From positions 6,758,001 through 6,822,000 of the forward strand of contig JAGUCH010000004.1 of the NCBI GenBank assembly GCA_019096065.1: a stretch of 64,000 nucleotides of DNA, written 5' to 3'. Below, in pieces: positions 1 to 12,200 of this stretch. The translations under genes and the position numbers were made by a program. The stretch is from Paracyclopina nana (Eukaryota > Arthropoda > Copepoda > Cyclopoida > Cyclopettidae). A model generated the notes under the pieces. It had not been told where the DNA came from, ran no database searches, and worked only from the letters and a program-made list of their open reading frames with translations. Each line of letters begins with the position of its first letter. The first letter of the stretch is position 1.

Positions 1-278
1 CTGTCGTTCTCACCATTGAGAAAGTCAACAAGATGAGCTGGTGGCCTCGTTTAGTCACAACTGATCCAGAGATCAACACCAAGAAAGTCCAGCCGGAGAA
101 TTCAAAGTTGTCTGACTTGGATGGCGAGACTCGTTCCATGGTGGAAAAGATGATGTATGACCAAAGACAAAAGGAAATGGGCCTTCCGACCTCGGACGAA
201 CAGAAGAAAGAAGATATGCTCAAAAAGTTCATGTCTGCTCACCCAGAGATGGACTTTTCCAATTGCAAATTCAACTGA
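1..278 (+). CDS. NUDC: NudC, C-terminal part (cut by window start)
   Basis: The frame is open from base 3 and runs to TGA at 276-278, so only the last about 91 residues are present. The visible part begins in the last strands of the CS/p23-like domain ([14 protein letters not shown]) and continues into the conserved tail ([20 protein letters not shown], then [22 protein letters not shown], ending DFSNCKF). Both are hallmarks of NudC. NudC is a cytosolic HSP90-associated co-chaperone linked to dynein/LIS1 function. The gene is the first visible member of a co-directional cluster: TOMM7 starts 80 nt downstream and NME6 follows TOMM7 by 2 nt. No AATAAA lies between the NudC stop and TOMM7. Confidence 0.95.
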   Translation, partial: VVLTIEKVNKMSWWPRLVTTDPEINTKKVQPENSKLSDLDGETRSMVEKMMYDQRQKEMGLPTSDEQKKEDMLKKFMSAHPEMDFSNCKFN

Positions 279-328
279 AAACATGTTCATCTGTTTCATT
301 GCACTCGTGTGATCCAATTGCTAATCAG

Positions 329-350
329 CACCAATCTTTTTATTTTGCAG
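329..350 (+). promoter_or_regulatory. Strong 3' splice acceptor upstream of TOMM7 (trans-splice candidate)
   Basis: A T-rich tract followed by TTTTGCAG ends at 350, eight bases before the TOMM7 ATG and 72 nt after the NudC stop. No matching 5' donor or extra coding exon is evident between the two genes. The simplest reading is a spliced-leader acceptor inside a polycistronic pre-mRNA. A cis-intron in a TOMM7 5' UTR is the alternative. Confidence 0.55.
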
Positions 351-358
351 GCTTTGTT

Positions 359-526
359 ATGGCATTGCTCACTCAAGGAACCTTGCAACGTTTGAACACA
401 GTCATCTCTCTCTTCAAGAGATCCTTCCACTTGGGTCTGCTCCCATTGATCCTGTACCTAGGATTCAATCACGGAGCTGAGCCAGGCATGCCCGAGTTGA
501 CGTTGGCAAGCTTGCTTTGGGCTTAA
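359..526 (+). CDS. TOMM7: TOM7, mitochondrial import receptor subunit
   Basis: A 55-residue protein, the usual length for metazoan Tom7. The central segment (LGLLPLILYLGF) is a single membrane helix, followed by the highly conserved C-terminus GAEPGMPELTLASLLWA, which is diagnostic of the family. Tom7 is a small outer-mitochondrial-membrane subunit that modulates assembly and stability of the TOM complex, and in vertebrates supports PINK1 retention. The ATG at 359 is the first after a good splice acceptor. The TAA (524-526) is followed by only two bases before the NME6 ATG at 529, leaving no room for a separate promoter, poly(A) site or acceptor between the two. Confidence 0.9.
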   Translation: MALLTQGTLQRLNTVISLFKRSFHLGLLPLILYLGFNHGAEPGMPELTLASLLWA

Positions 527-528
527 AC

Positions 529-1074
529 ATGAATAATCATCATCCTAGACGACTTCAGTTGACATTGGCCATTTTCAAACCCGATCTTACTCAGAGGCCA
601 TTCAGCATTGAACACGTGCGTGGTTTGTTGCTGAAGAACAGGTTTATTGCCATCAAATCGAAGCAGGAGCATTTGAGTCGCTCCAAAGTGGAAGCCTTCT
701 ACCAAGAGCATGCAGGCAAGTTTTTCTACAACCGGTTGGTCACGTTCATGTCGAGTGGCAAGTCTCACATTCATGTTCTTGGAAGAGAGCACGAAGCCAT
801 CAAGACCTGGCGCGAGCTGATGGGTCCTACCAAAGTTTTGAAAACAAGGTATGACCAGCCTGACTCGATAAGAGGCCTGTTTGGCTTGACTGACACCAGG
901 AATTCCACGCATGGCTCCGATTCAGAGGAGAATGCTCTCAAAGAAATCAGCTTCTTTTTCCCCGAGTTTGACGTCAACGCCTTCTTTGCCAATCAAACGG
1001 ATGTCGCATTTTTAAATGGCCAACGCAATGGAAGTCTCTGTCTTGATCGTAGTTTGTTCGAACACTCGCTATAA
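529..1074 (+). CDS. NME6: Nucleoside diphosphate kinase, NME6 type
   Basis: A 181-residue protein with the NDPK fold signature: LAIFKPDL near the N-terminus and TRNSTHGSDSEENALKEI, which contains the catalytic histidine of the N-x-x-H-G-S-D motif, followed by FFFPEF. The group-II, NME6-like character comes from the altered active-site surroundings and the C-terminal extension after FFFPEF. NDP kinases transfer the gamma phosphate between nucleotides. Vertebrate NME6 is mitochondrial and weakly active alone. The start at 529 lies two bases after the TOMM7 stop, so this frame probably depends on the TOMM7 transcript. An AATAAA lies about 175 nt after the stop. Confidence 0.92.
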   Translation: MNNHHPRRLQLTLAIFKPDLTQRPFSIEHVRGLLLKNRFIAIKSKQEHLSRSKVEAFYQEHAGKFFYNRLVTFMSSGKSHIHVLGREHEAIKTWRELMGPTKVLKTRYDQPDSIRGLFGLTDTRNSTHGSDSEENALKEISFFFPEFDVNAFFANQTDVAFLNGQRNGSLCLDRSLFEHSL

Positions 1075-1249
1075 AATTGTATCTTTTGTTATTTGTGTGA
1101 TAATTAACATGAGCTGCGAATTTCCACGCATTGAATTACATAAGTGACGTTGCTCCATGGAGTTCGTATTTTTTTTTTCTAGATTCTAGATTTGACCTGC
1201 CTAATGTGAATTTGGCTTATTAACTTACCAACATGGCTATTTTTCACTA

Positions 1250-1255
1250 AATAAA
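1250..1255 (+). terminator. Poly(A) signal AATAAA after NME6
   Basis: First AATAAA after the NudC-TOMM7-NME6 series, about 175 nt past the NME6 stop. Its absence after the two upstream genes fits a single 3' end for the cluster. Confidence 0.5.
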
Positions 1256-1308
1256 GATAGTTACTTTGTTTATTAGTTACTACAAGAGTCCACTGAGACA
1301 AGCATAGT

Positions 1309-2385
1309 TTAGTAGGCAAATCTCATGTCAGCACTGTAGCCAAGTTTCACCAAGTTGGGGATGCAAGCAAAGTTGATCATGGGTGGAGGTCCACACAAGA
1401 CTACCAAGTTGTCGCTAGATGGCTCAAACAAGTTGTTCTTGATCATGTCAGCATCAATGAAGCCACTGCTATACTTCCACCCTAAATTCGCAATTCCATA
1501 AAATGCCAAAGTAGATGAAAATGTAAGCTAACCTTCAGTGGGCCTGTCAACTGTGTACCACAATTTGAACCTGTCTGGATGTTGTTGCTGGACAGCCTCC
1601 AATTCTTCACGCACCAAAATGTCATCTTCAGACTGGTTAGCAAAAAGCAAGGACAGACAAGTTTGGTCTTCAGGATCTCTAAAGACAGCTGTGATCAATT
1701 GCAGCATTGGTGTAATTCCAGTTCCACCTAGTAATAAATACAGTCAGCATTTGTCTTCACATAATTTTACGTTATATTGCACCTGCAATCATGGAGACTT
1801 TTTTAGCTTTCACAATGTTAGCAGGGCTCTTTTTATCTTTTTTGATGCTGAATGCACCACGACCTTGATATACCAATAATCCATTTGGACCTCTCACATC
1901 AATGGTGTCACCAATGGCCATATTTTCCAAGTATTGAGACATTTTGCCACCATCAGGGAATTTTGGATGAACATTCTTGAAGTAGACCTTGACCACCAAA
2001 TCCATATGGCCCAAATCCTCATCACTTGTCACTGGCGTGTAAGACCTCACCACCAAAGCTCCATCAATCTTGGCAGACAAGTAGATGTGTTGTCCCACTG
2101 GCAAACCCAACACGTGGTTGTCAGATGGAAGAGCAAACACAAAACGACGCGTGTCATGGCTGATATTATGCTTCCCAACCAACTTCAATGGGTACTTCTG
2201 ATTGGCATCCTCCAAAGTGACCCTTTTTTGCTTCCTATTGAGCAAAACCTTGGCCAGAATGGCTGTGAGGGCAACCACGCCAACCCCAATGGCAATGGGC
2301 AAAGCCTGAAATAAATATGGGATGAGAAGACATATTAAATAGAGTCAAACTTGGCCCAATGCATAGTTACAACCTTGGAACTCAT
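1309..2385 (-). CDS. CYB5R: NADH-cytochrome b5 reductase
   Basis: Four exons on the minus strand: 2371-2385, 1783-2305, 1533-1727 and 1309-1481. All splice sites are GT-AG with continuous phase, giving 301 residues, typical for CYB5R1/3. Exon 1 encodes only MSSKV; exon 2 supplies an N-terminal membrane anchor ([20 protein letters not shown]). The FAD-binding motif RSYTPVTS, the stretch [12 protein letters not shown], the NADH motif GGTGITPML and C-terminal CGPPPMI are all present. The enzyme passes electrons from NADH through FAD to cytochrome b5 for lipid desaturation and related reactions on ER or outer mitochondrial membranes. The last exon reads EGWKYSSGF as in the family. It is transcribed convergently with NME6. 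Confidence 0.95.
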
Positions 2386-2648
2386 GATTGAGACTGACAG
2401 GTGTCAAAGAGGACAAGAACAAATCAGAGATGATGCCAATTTACCGAATGATCCATAAGGTACTCCCAATCCTTGATGAAAAGATAAAAAGAATGTGAGA
2501 GATGACCTAAGGACTGTTATGGTGTAGTAGTGAACATTCACTATCACAAGTCACAACATTGAGCAGAGCTACCAGACCACCTGGATTCAAAAGTGCCACA
2601 CTTGTCATGATTCATTTCAGAGTATGCACCAACAGTTTATTTTTTATT

Positions 2649-5051
2649 CTAGAAAATAACAAAGTTGTCCTCTTCATCCTCTTCATCTTCTATAAATTGG
2701 AATTCCCCATCCAGACGGTCCACACCTTCAAACAAAAGGTTGTAGCAATCTCCAACAGGAGAGCTGAAATGGCTGTATGGATTTTCGTTGGGAAGTTTGG
2801 CGCCACATATGTAGCAAAAGTATGTTCCACACCTAGGAAATAGCATGATTAAAATAAAAAATAGGGGAGAGATGCTAGAATTACTTGTTGCAAGTCATTT
2901 TGTTGCAGCCCTCAGATTTCTGGATGGGAGCTTGACATTTTGGACAAGGTTTGGTATTTTCAGACAGGTAGGTTTCAGAAAGCATATTATTGACCATAGT
3001 TTGCAATTGCCTCTTCCCATATCTTTTTTCCATCAGCTCCTTTTCACTTCCATCAGCTCCCATATATTTTGTTATTAGAGCTCTTTGCTCCACTGATTTC
3101 ACCCTAAAATAAAAAATAAATTATCATTTCTTTATGTTATAGCAAAAAAGCAAATTGAGATGCTAGCATGCAAAGCTTGATTTTCAGTATTGACATTAGC
3201 AAAATGCAGCTATTTAAAAATGAAATCATAAATAAACTAACACCAATAACAAGATTTCAATCTTTACCTTAATTGGAAAAAAATTAAAATTAAAAATGCT
3301 CTGTTTGATAAAACAAAATGCCAACAAATCCATTCACTGATGGTATGTAAAGAAAAATGATAATGTAAAATAAAAAAAAATATCTTTATGTTCTGGATAT
3401 TTTATCCAAAGCTAGGAATGTACCTGCAAGGAGCCACTCCATGGAATGATGCATTACAATAAATGCAGAAAACATATGAGCACTTGGGATTCGGACATTG
3501 TCCCATATTGGCGTCTCGATCAATCAGAGTAGGACATTGGCAGTGCCTTCGAGGGCAAAGAATCACATCAGCCATGGTTTCCAAAGTGGTTGACAACAGC
3601 ACATCCTCATATAACTTGAAACTCTTCTCAGACACGAGGGACTTGACTTGATTGGGAAGAGCTTGAGACTTGCACTTGTCCTCGGGACAAATGAGGCTGG
3701 ACATTTGGCCTTCTTTGATTTGCACCTCAAAGTAGGACCTCATACAATCATTGCAGAAAATGTGCCCACACTCAGCAAACTTGAGGCAACTTTTGCCTGA
3801 TCTTTCAGCAAAGCAGACTTTGCAGCTGAAAATCTGTGAAGCAAAAGCTCGTTGCTCTTCAGATTCATTGAAAGCCTTCAAGGTCTTGACCAGGTCAGGC
3901 TCAATTAATTTTTGGGCTTCTGGAACTTGTCTCACTCTAGGGATTTCAGATCCTTCTTCTTTTTGCAGAGGATCTTGCAACTTAATAACTTGGACTGCTT
4001 CATAGAAATGTCTTCTAGTTTCTTTTATGGTGAATTCCACAGGAATGTGATGATTATGCTCGCTAGGCTTGAATTTGAGCTCATTCTCCTTGACAAACAA
4101 ATCAGCATCCAGCTCAGGAGTGTAAATAAATCCATATTTCTTAAGAAAATTCCAAAAAGACAAGTCCAAAGTTCCTTGGTATCTTGTTGATAGATCACAG
4201 CTTTCCAGTTGCTTTTCAGACTTTTTTGACACTTTGATGGCTTCAAATTGAGCAGAGTTCTTCCTTTTGAGGAAGAAAGTCACAACAGTAATTCCATTAA
4301 AATGGAAATTCATATTTGTGCGATGGACAAAGCATTGTAGGTGCAAAGCTGGACAATAAATGAATCCAAAGCCTTTTTGAACCATATACCTATCCAGAAT
4401 GCCTTTGTATTCCCTACTGAAATCCACCTCTTCTTTGTCAATACTGTCAGCCTTAGCTTCTTTTGTTTGAATCTGGTCAAGCTTGAGCAAAGTAGGGTCC
4501 AAACATAGGCTGCCATCACTGATTTGCAAAGTGTCAAAGCACTCATCTTTGATTTCTGAAATCCAACTGAAAAGAATCACATTTTGTTGGTTGTCAGTCC
4601 AAACCTGCTCAAATTTCCTCTGAATTTTGCCAATGGCTTCTGGAGTCAGCCAGGAGCATTCCAGTTGGAAGTAAGTACAAGATTTTGAGGGGTAATTTTT
4701 AGGATGAGCAAAGCGAATTTTCACAGGTGTCAAATAGCTGACAGAAAACTCGTGCGTTTGGCTGAAATGAAAGGTTTTTGGCTACAAAAGAATAACAGTA
4801 ATCTTAGGTGTTTACCTTTTCTCATCAGTCCAGGAAATCTTCAGCTGATCAGTGATGGCAGGAGAAACCTCTATCAGGCCTCCAATGGAACAATCAATGG
4901 GAAAATTAGCAAAAAAGTCCTCATTTTGGCTTGTTGACAGGCTCTCATAGTTGTCAGGGCTTTTTGCCCATAAGTGCACGTTTTCATCTCCACAAATCTC
5001 TTGGATGGCTAATAGTTCATTGATTTGCTCTTCCAGATCATTTTCACTCAT
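2649..5051 (-). CDS. RNF14-like: RNF14-like RWD-RBR E3 ubiquitin ligase with two inserted cold-shock-like domains
   Basis: Four exons: 4816-5051, 3424-4737, 2885-3103 and 2649-2832. Phases are continuous and give 650 residues, well above the about 475 of vertebrate RNF14. An RWD domain fills residues 1-145 (YPSKS...WLTPEAIG...VILFSWISEIKDE). RING1 starts at about residue 384 (CKVCF...CGHIFCNDCM), followed by the IBR and RING2 (CPKCQAPIQKSEGCNKMTC), which keeps the catalytic cysteine in EGCNKM. A highly acidic tail (EDEEDEEDN) ends the protein. Residues about 189-248 and 265-329 resemble cold-shock domains (KGFGFI...FVH and KKYGFI...DLFV), which I do not know from RNF14. RNF14 is known to act with GCN1 at stalled ribosomes and RNA-protein crosslinks. 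A nucleic-acid-binding insert would suit that role, but this is inference. Confidence 0.88.
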
Positions 5052-8000
5052 TTTCAACTTTTTTCAGTAGAGAAGCATGATTTGATTCTTACAAAATGAT
5101 TGCTTTTTTACTGCTGGGCACGAAATTTGTTTTGATTTGAAGGTGGACGAAAGCGCGCGAAAGTTTGAATTGACGGAAAATTCGAGTCCATGCTTTTTCA
5201 CAAAAGGACTTTTTTAGAACTTTCAACATTTGCATTATACATCTAATTTTGTTCAACTCTCAGATAAAATGAAAATTAAGCTTTTTTTCTGTTTGAAACA
5301 ATTAATGTGTTGTTCATCTAGGTCATATTTCCTCATCAAAAGGAAACTTATGATTTCATGACTCCGTCATTTTCCAGCTTAGAAACATTAAAACTATCAG
5401 AAAAAAATCAACTTTTAAGAATCATTGCTAACTTTTAGTTTTTTGCTCAAGCTCTCAGTACTTAAGTTATTCGCTAAAGGAAAAAGTGTTTAAAGATAAG
5501 GATTATCCTTTCCTTCATAGATGAACACCACATAAATTCATGGTATTAATGATTTATTCATTTGTGCTTATTTTTCAGGAAATAAAATATTTAGTAAGTA
5601 ATAAATTTGCATTAATTCTTTAGTTCGGTTTTTTATTGAATATATACTACTATTTGGGTAATTATGTAACCTGTTTTTACCTCTCTTTGATTTGCTGATC
5701 TTTGAGGGCAATTTGAAATGCATCTGCAATATTCAATTGAGCGTGAATTCCACAATTGCAGTGATTGCTATAATTTCATTGAAGAGAAAGCAGCTGACAA
5801 AAGTTAAACAGCCTCTATATGCCAATTGTCTATGATGCCCTTTATTACATTATAGCGGCTGACCGCTAGCTTTTCAGCACAATTTAGCATCTGCTCCTCA
5901 ACTCGCATGATTTTCGCTGTTATGCAATTATTTCGAAAATTAAAGTTGCAAGAACTTCGGCCTGGGTAAATATGAATTTTCACGCTTTTTGCGGCAATTT
6001 TGCTGGAAATAGCTTCTTTTTAGCCCTTTCGTGTGAGCTCATAAAGGCACATGCGGTCACTTTGTAATCATCTTTCATGACCACCTCATAAAATAATGAC
6101 AAATAAGACGGTAAATTTTCATGTAATTGGACCAAAAAATGAAGCTTTTTTTTAACGTGGCTTGAAGGACACACGACCATATCATAACACCGCACTATTG
6201 GGCCATTTTTTGTCACCTAAAAGCTGGCAATAAAACATTCATCATACCAAATAAATCTAAAGGTGTAATTTAGTGAAAAAAATGTAAACTCAGTTATTAA
6301 TAAAAGATGAGCCAAAAGTTGGGTTAAAACATACTTTTTTAGGTTTTTAGGTATATTTTAGCTTTGCCACAATTAAGGAAATTTTTGCATAAAAAAGGAT
6401 TTAACTTATTTTGGAGCCATTTTTACATTAATCAGCCCACTGTGTCCTTCTCATCCTCGCCTCTTTTTTCATGATCCATGAAAATCGAGCCATTGTAGTG
6501 CAGTAGATTGACCATAACATCCTTTCCATTTTTGAGCCTTTTGTCTTGCTAAAAGCGAACAACACGTGCGTAATTATTTGTTGTGAGCTATAATCAAACC
6601 TTCCGCTTTACTGCTACTAATTAGATGACCCGAAATTATTTTAGCTTCTGTGCGTACGTGCCTATAATCGATGTGCTTTGTTTTATGTAATTAAATTGTT
6701 CTAGAAATAATGCAGCTCCGAATCAAGCTAAACGTTATTTTTCTTTAATTGAATGTAATAAAGTAACCATTCAAAATTATGAAAATAAATTCTGTTGCAA
6801 AAGTGACTAAAGAAATAATATATTTTTCCACATTTTTTACCTCTTTTTAAAAAGCCAAGCCAATAAAGTTAGTGTCTTCATACTAAAAACATGTTTAATA
6901 ACATAAATGTTTAAACTGCTTTAATTTCTTTAAAAAGAAGCGAATGTAAGAACTGAGTTGAACATCTCTTGTAAAAGTGTGCATTTACACAGTGAAAATG
7001 GGGTAAAAGGTCTGACCTGAAAATGGCCTGAAAATGTAAATAGGCTCTTTAAATGGACTGCTGCTGCTCCAGTTGAGCCACTGAGAAAAACGTACGTTAA
7101 ACTGCTACCATGCAATTTGCTCTCTGGGAAAAAGAGCTTCTTGCATTGTCATAAAAGTGACACGACAATGAATGGTTCTGACCTGGCCAATGAAATGATG
7201 GGTTGTAAAAAGCTAGTAGCACTGTCATTTCAATGACTTTTGTGTACTATTTCAATTGCCAATTTATCTGCTAGATAGCTCACTGCTATGCAATTCAAAA
7301 GATTACAGCCCACGGAAAAAACGAGCTTTTCTGGAGTAATTTCGAATTTTAAGTAGCTATCTTGGTTACTTTGCTACATTTGTGGTCTTTTATTCAATAT
7401 TTTTTTGGCGCAAAAAAAATATAAAGATAGAGGGTGAAAATTAGACATTTTTTGAAGGCTGTAAAAAAGGCTTTGGTAGTTTTTCAGGTTTTAAATAGCA
7501 ATTATTGTATGTAAACTGTCGCGTGCTACATTGAGATCTAGTACACTTTTATAGCTAAGCCACAATAAAAAGGGAGATAAAATCCCCTGCTGCTAATTGG
7601 CACCATTTTGGAATTGGAGTCGTACACGAAATGATTTGGAGAATGTGCTACTGAACCGATTCCAGCCTCATTAATTGGCAGTATAGGGAATGGCCCAAAA
7701 TTACACACCCTCTGGTGATATAAAAAAATGTGCTCAAACAGCTACTTCTGTTAGTTTTTCATAGGCATGGATAATGGTTGTTTTATGATTTGATGTAGGG
7801 TGACAAGTCACTCAAGTGTCAGGTGGCAGCCGTCCCAATAATTATGAGAGATTAGTAGACCATTATTTGCTGATCTTAATCTGAAGGACATCATCATTGA
7901 AATCAGCATTGATTCAGGTCAAATTGCTGGCAAAATCATACATTTCAAGCATTGGCTTCAACTTGCAAAGTGCATCAAATGAGATCTGGAAAATAAGGCT

Positions 8001-8439
8001 TTTTTTCAATCAATTTTGTGTCAGGCAAAAATAGGAGAGCATTAGCTTTTTCATTGGTGGCCAGAGCAGAGCAAGCTTTTTTTATGCACAATTCCCACCT
8101 GTGAGCAGTTAACCAAAATGGTTTTTGTCGGTTTTTCTGGGCTGAAGCAACAAAACAACAACAGTTGTGAAATGAGAAGTTTCCTAGCTCAAGGTCAGCT
8201 GAAAGGACTCCCTGTTTTTGCTGTTTCATCTCCTACTACTTCTACTACACTGCTGCAATTCATAATACAAACACAAGAGCATCAACATCATTCAACTGAA
8301 AAAAGGAGCAAAAAATCAATTTACATTAATGAGGGCTAATTTAGCATAAACTGAGTTCCTAATGGACAAAATTGACCTAATTTTAGGCTGAAATTAAAAC
8401 TATTTTGGCTGCAATGGACCCAGAGAAGGTTTTTGAACT

Positions 8440-9245
8440 CAGTTCTAGCTAGGTTTTTTGCTGAGTCTTAGCTTGGTTGTTTCAAAATTAAGCTCAGTTT
8501 TTTGGTCAGGCTCAGCTTCAATAGCCATTCTCAGTTTTTGAGTCAGGCTCGGTTTTTTAGCCAGACTCAGTTTTTGAGTCAGTCTCAATTTCAAAGACAG
8601 TCTCAGTGTAGATAAGACTCAGTTTTTAATCAGTCTCAGTTTTTTAGTTAGGCTCAGTTTTTGAGTCAGGCACAGTATTTAATTCAGTCTCAATTTTTAC
8701 ATAAGTGTTTCTTATTAAGGCTCAGTTTTTCATTTAAGTCTCAGTCTTGAGTCAGTCTCAATTTCAGAGACAGTCTCATTAGTGTTTTTAAGACTCAATT
8801 TTTAATCAGTCTCAGTTTTTTAGATAGACTCAGTTACTGAGTCAAATTCAGTTAATTTAGTCAGGCACAGTTTTTTTGGAAGGCTCAGTTCATGAGGAAG
8901 TCTTAGTTTTTATTCAGTATCAATTTTTTCATAAGACTCAGTTTCTTATTAAGGCTCAGTTTTTCAATTAAGACTCAGTCTTGAGTCTGACACAGTCTTA
9001 AAGTCAGTCTCAATTTTAGAGAAAGTCTCATTAGTATTTTTAAGACTCATTTTTTAATCAATCTCAGTTTTTTTGATAGGCTCAGTTACTGAGTCAAATT
9101 AAGTTGATTTAGTCAGGCACAGTTTTTGGGAGGGCTCAGTTAATGAGGAAGTCTCAGTTTTTATTCAGCCTCAATTTTTTCATAGCACTCAGTTTCTCAT
9201 TAAGGCTCAGTCTTGAGTCAGACTCAGCCTTTAAGTCAGTCTTAT
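8440..9245. repeat. Degenerate minisatellite, CTCAGTTTTTGAGTCAGG-like units
   Basis: About 800 bp of irregular 17-30 nt units built around CTCAGTTTTT and GAGTCAG. Blocks of several units are themselves repeated, for example the CAGTCTTGAGTCAG passages near 8.75, 8.98 and 9.22 kb. Unit length varies, so this is an old, eroded array. Confidence 0.8.
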
Positions 9246-12200
9246 GTCTCGTTCATGTGCAAAGTTGCTTTTCGGAAAGTAAAAAATTGTCATAAGGCAA
9301 AGGAGTTTTGCTATCAAGCCACTTAAGAAGGGCTTCTCAACTAGTTGAACCAGGAATCGAGTTTACAAATTTAGGTCAAAATTCAGAAAAACTTTGATTA
9401 TTTCAGCTGTATCTTATATGTATGACCTCTGCATTTTTGAGTTGGTTCATATGAATTTGTGTGATGAATATTGATTCAGAAGTAACCAATTTGGCAATGA
9501 AATTGAAATGTAATTTTGAGTGTTTACTTATCAATAGTCTTAAAATTGACCCGTTTTTTCCCAAAGTGTTAGCATCAGCAGAAGTTTACTTTTTGTGTTT
9601 GTCATAAGACAATTTTTCTCCTTTCCGTAAGGCGTTCGGCGTGCATTATCGTAAGGAATTTGGGGGCAGATGAACGGGATATTAGTTATTGGACTCATAC
9701 TGAACCTAGCTTTTTGGCATGACCAAGGTTAAATAAAGGCGTTTACTTGCAAGTTAAGCTAAAATCGGGTAGGTTTGGGGGAAAGGAATTGTTCTCAGTT
9801 TTATTGCGCGATCACCGCACAAAGAGTTTGAATAATGGTGGTGCCATTATCATTCTGAATGGTTTTTAAATCCCTGAATTAGAAGGAAAGGTGTCAAAAT
9901 GTCGATCAGCTGAATGGGTATACGAGAATCCGCTCTCTTTTCTTCGAGGTGTTGATCGCCCACATCGCAAGATCAGCCAAAGGGTCATGGACCTCTGATT
10001 TGGCAGTTTCCCGTCAATTTTTCCACATTTATGCCCCCCTAAAAAATATCTGGTAGCTTGATCTCTTCTGTGCATTTCAATTGAATGGTTGTGTTTGCAT
10101 TGCCAATTCTGCATTTGTCTGGATCTGTTGCACTTTTTAAAGCTTCTCATTTCAGACTTGGGCGCGTTCTCAAGATATAAAGCTTTATTTGCCCTTTTTT
10201 CAGCTCCCAATGAGCAAACTTCAGGAAAATATCCAATTCTCAGAAATTCAGAAAGCAGAATTTTTTTTAAAAAAAATGATTATTCTCGTTGTGGAGATTT
10301 CATTTCATTAAAGATTTTTCAGCAAATAATTCAAAATACTAAAATAATGTTTCTCCCACGCGTTGAATTCTCCAAGAAATTGAATTTTAGGCCCAATCAT
10401 TTCCAGGCTAAAATTATGCTTAAAACCCTTAATTTTAAGGCTTAAAGTGGCCACTTTTCCTGGCTTAAAAATAGCCAAATATGCAGGACACTTTTGGAGA
10501 GAAAAAGTTTCTATGGAAAAGTGGCGCAAATCATTAGTGGCTTCGCCAGGTCAAAGCGTTGCTGCTGAGAAGGAGAAGAAGATTTTCTATGGCAGCAAAA
10601 GGGGAGAAGAGTTCTTTTTTTCGGAGCCATCTGCTTGATCTTTTATATATTGTCATGGTGCTCTCATGCTCAATGAAGCGTTTTCTGGGACGACATGACA
10701 CAAAAGTTCACGCCAAAGGATTAAAACCATCAATTACATCCTGATCGGGTTACACTATATATAAGGCATTACAGGATTACAGCTTTTCAAGAAAATGTCT
10801 CTTCCATTGCATTGCACTGATTGCAGATACAAAAAGCGCATAAAAGGGGGATTTTCTCAGTGCGAGGATTGCCAAAAAGTAGCCATTTTCCTAGGATAAA
10901 ATAAAAGATTCCAAAGTTGGATATTTGGCTCGCGCGTGAATAATTTATTGCTTCATTTCAGATGCCAAAAGGAGGGCAAATATTTGCTCGATCAGTGATA
11001 AAAAGAAGTCAGCTTTTGACATCAAATGTGGGAGGCTAGAGCACAATGACACCAAATTGAATAGAGTCTCCAGATCAAAAAAACTCATAAATCCTGGCTG
11101 CAGGCATTGAATATCTTTTCATCTTCCCTACAGTAGTAGTATATAGCAGTAGACTTTGCAAGAGCAAAATCATGATCGAATGTCCTTTTGTGTGAGAGTG
11201 TCTATATATATAAAGCTCACAGGCTCAAATGGTCAAAAAGTTGCGAAGTAAGTAACTAAAAAAAATGGAATCGAGAGGAAAAAACCGTCATTGCCATTAA
11301 CGAGCACAAAGCTATAATAAACACATTTTTAAAATGAAACATTTCTCCATTCTGAATTTCTAGAACTAAATCCATTTTTCTGGTATTTCAAGGAATGAGT
11401 TAATTGGGAATTATCAAATAATATTCAAGACATGCACATGAACACCGCATAAAAAATGATTGCATTTGGATTGCGTTTGGCTAGACGAATTTTTGGTTGA
11501 CCTTTGTCTAGCCCCAAAAATGCAGATATTTTGTCACGATAATTACTCATAATTGATCATTATCTGAAAATTGCAACCAATTTTTTATATCAATTATATT
11601 GGTGCTCTCCTCCCTGGATAAAATCGGCCAAAAAAGTTAATTAAAGCAAAAATGAACAAAAAACTTGCTAGTGTTGAATTTCAATGAGGATTTGTTTCGT
11701 GTGATTTTGAATAAATTATTTCGCAAGCAGACATTGACTAGACACTTTTATTTAGCATGAGTCTGGTTAAATAAGCGTTTGTTTTGTCACGTGATCCTTT
11801 CGCAAAAAAGCTCCTATAAAACAAACTTTGCTGATGATTGATTACTTTCCCACTTTGGCTTCCCTGCTCATTTACGGCTCGCAGTCCAATTTAATGTGCA
11901 TTTGATGCTCTTTTTCAGCCATTGGCAGTTTTTTGGCGGTTGATCTGTGACTTTATTTATTCAGGGCCAGCCATATTTGATCAGTCTAGGTAACGTCTAC
12001 TTTTGCTAGCATCAAGCACACAAAGGAAGACATTTCTTGTGAAAAAGATCGCACAATAAAACAAACGCGACGTTCATCTACACATTTCATAATTTTTTCC
12101 CGATTTTCGTTAAAAGAAGTTTTAACGCAAAATGGAACAAAGGAAATCATAATTAGAATTTGGTTTGAAGTGAAAATAACATTTCCCACAGATAATATAT

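Noticed and set aside
1934-2314. 126-codon + frame opposite CYB5R
   Set aside because: Antisense shadow of a conserved exon.
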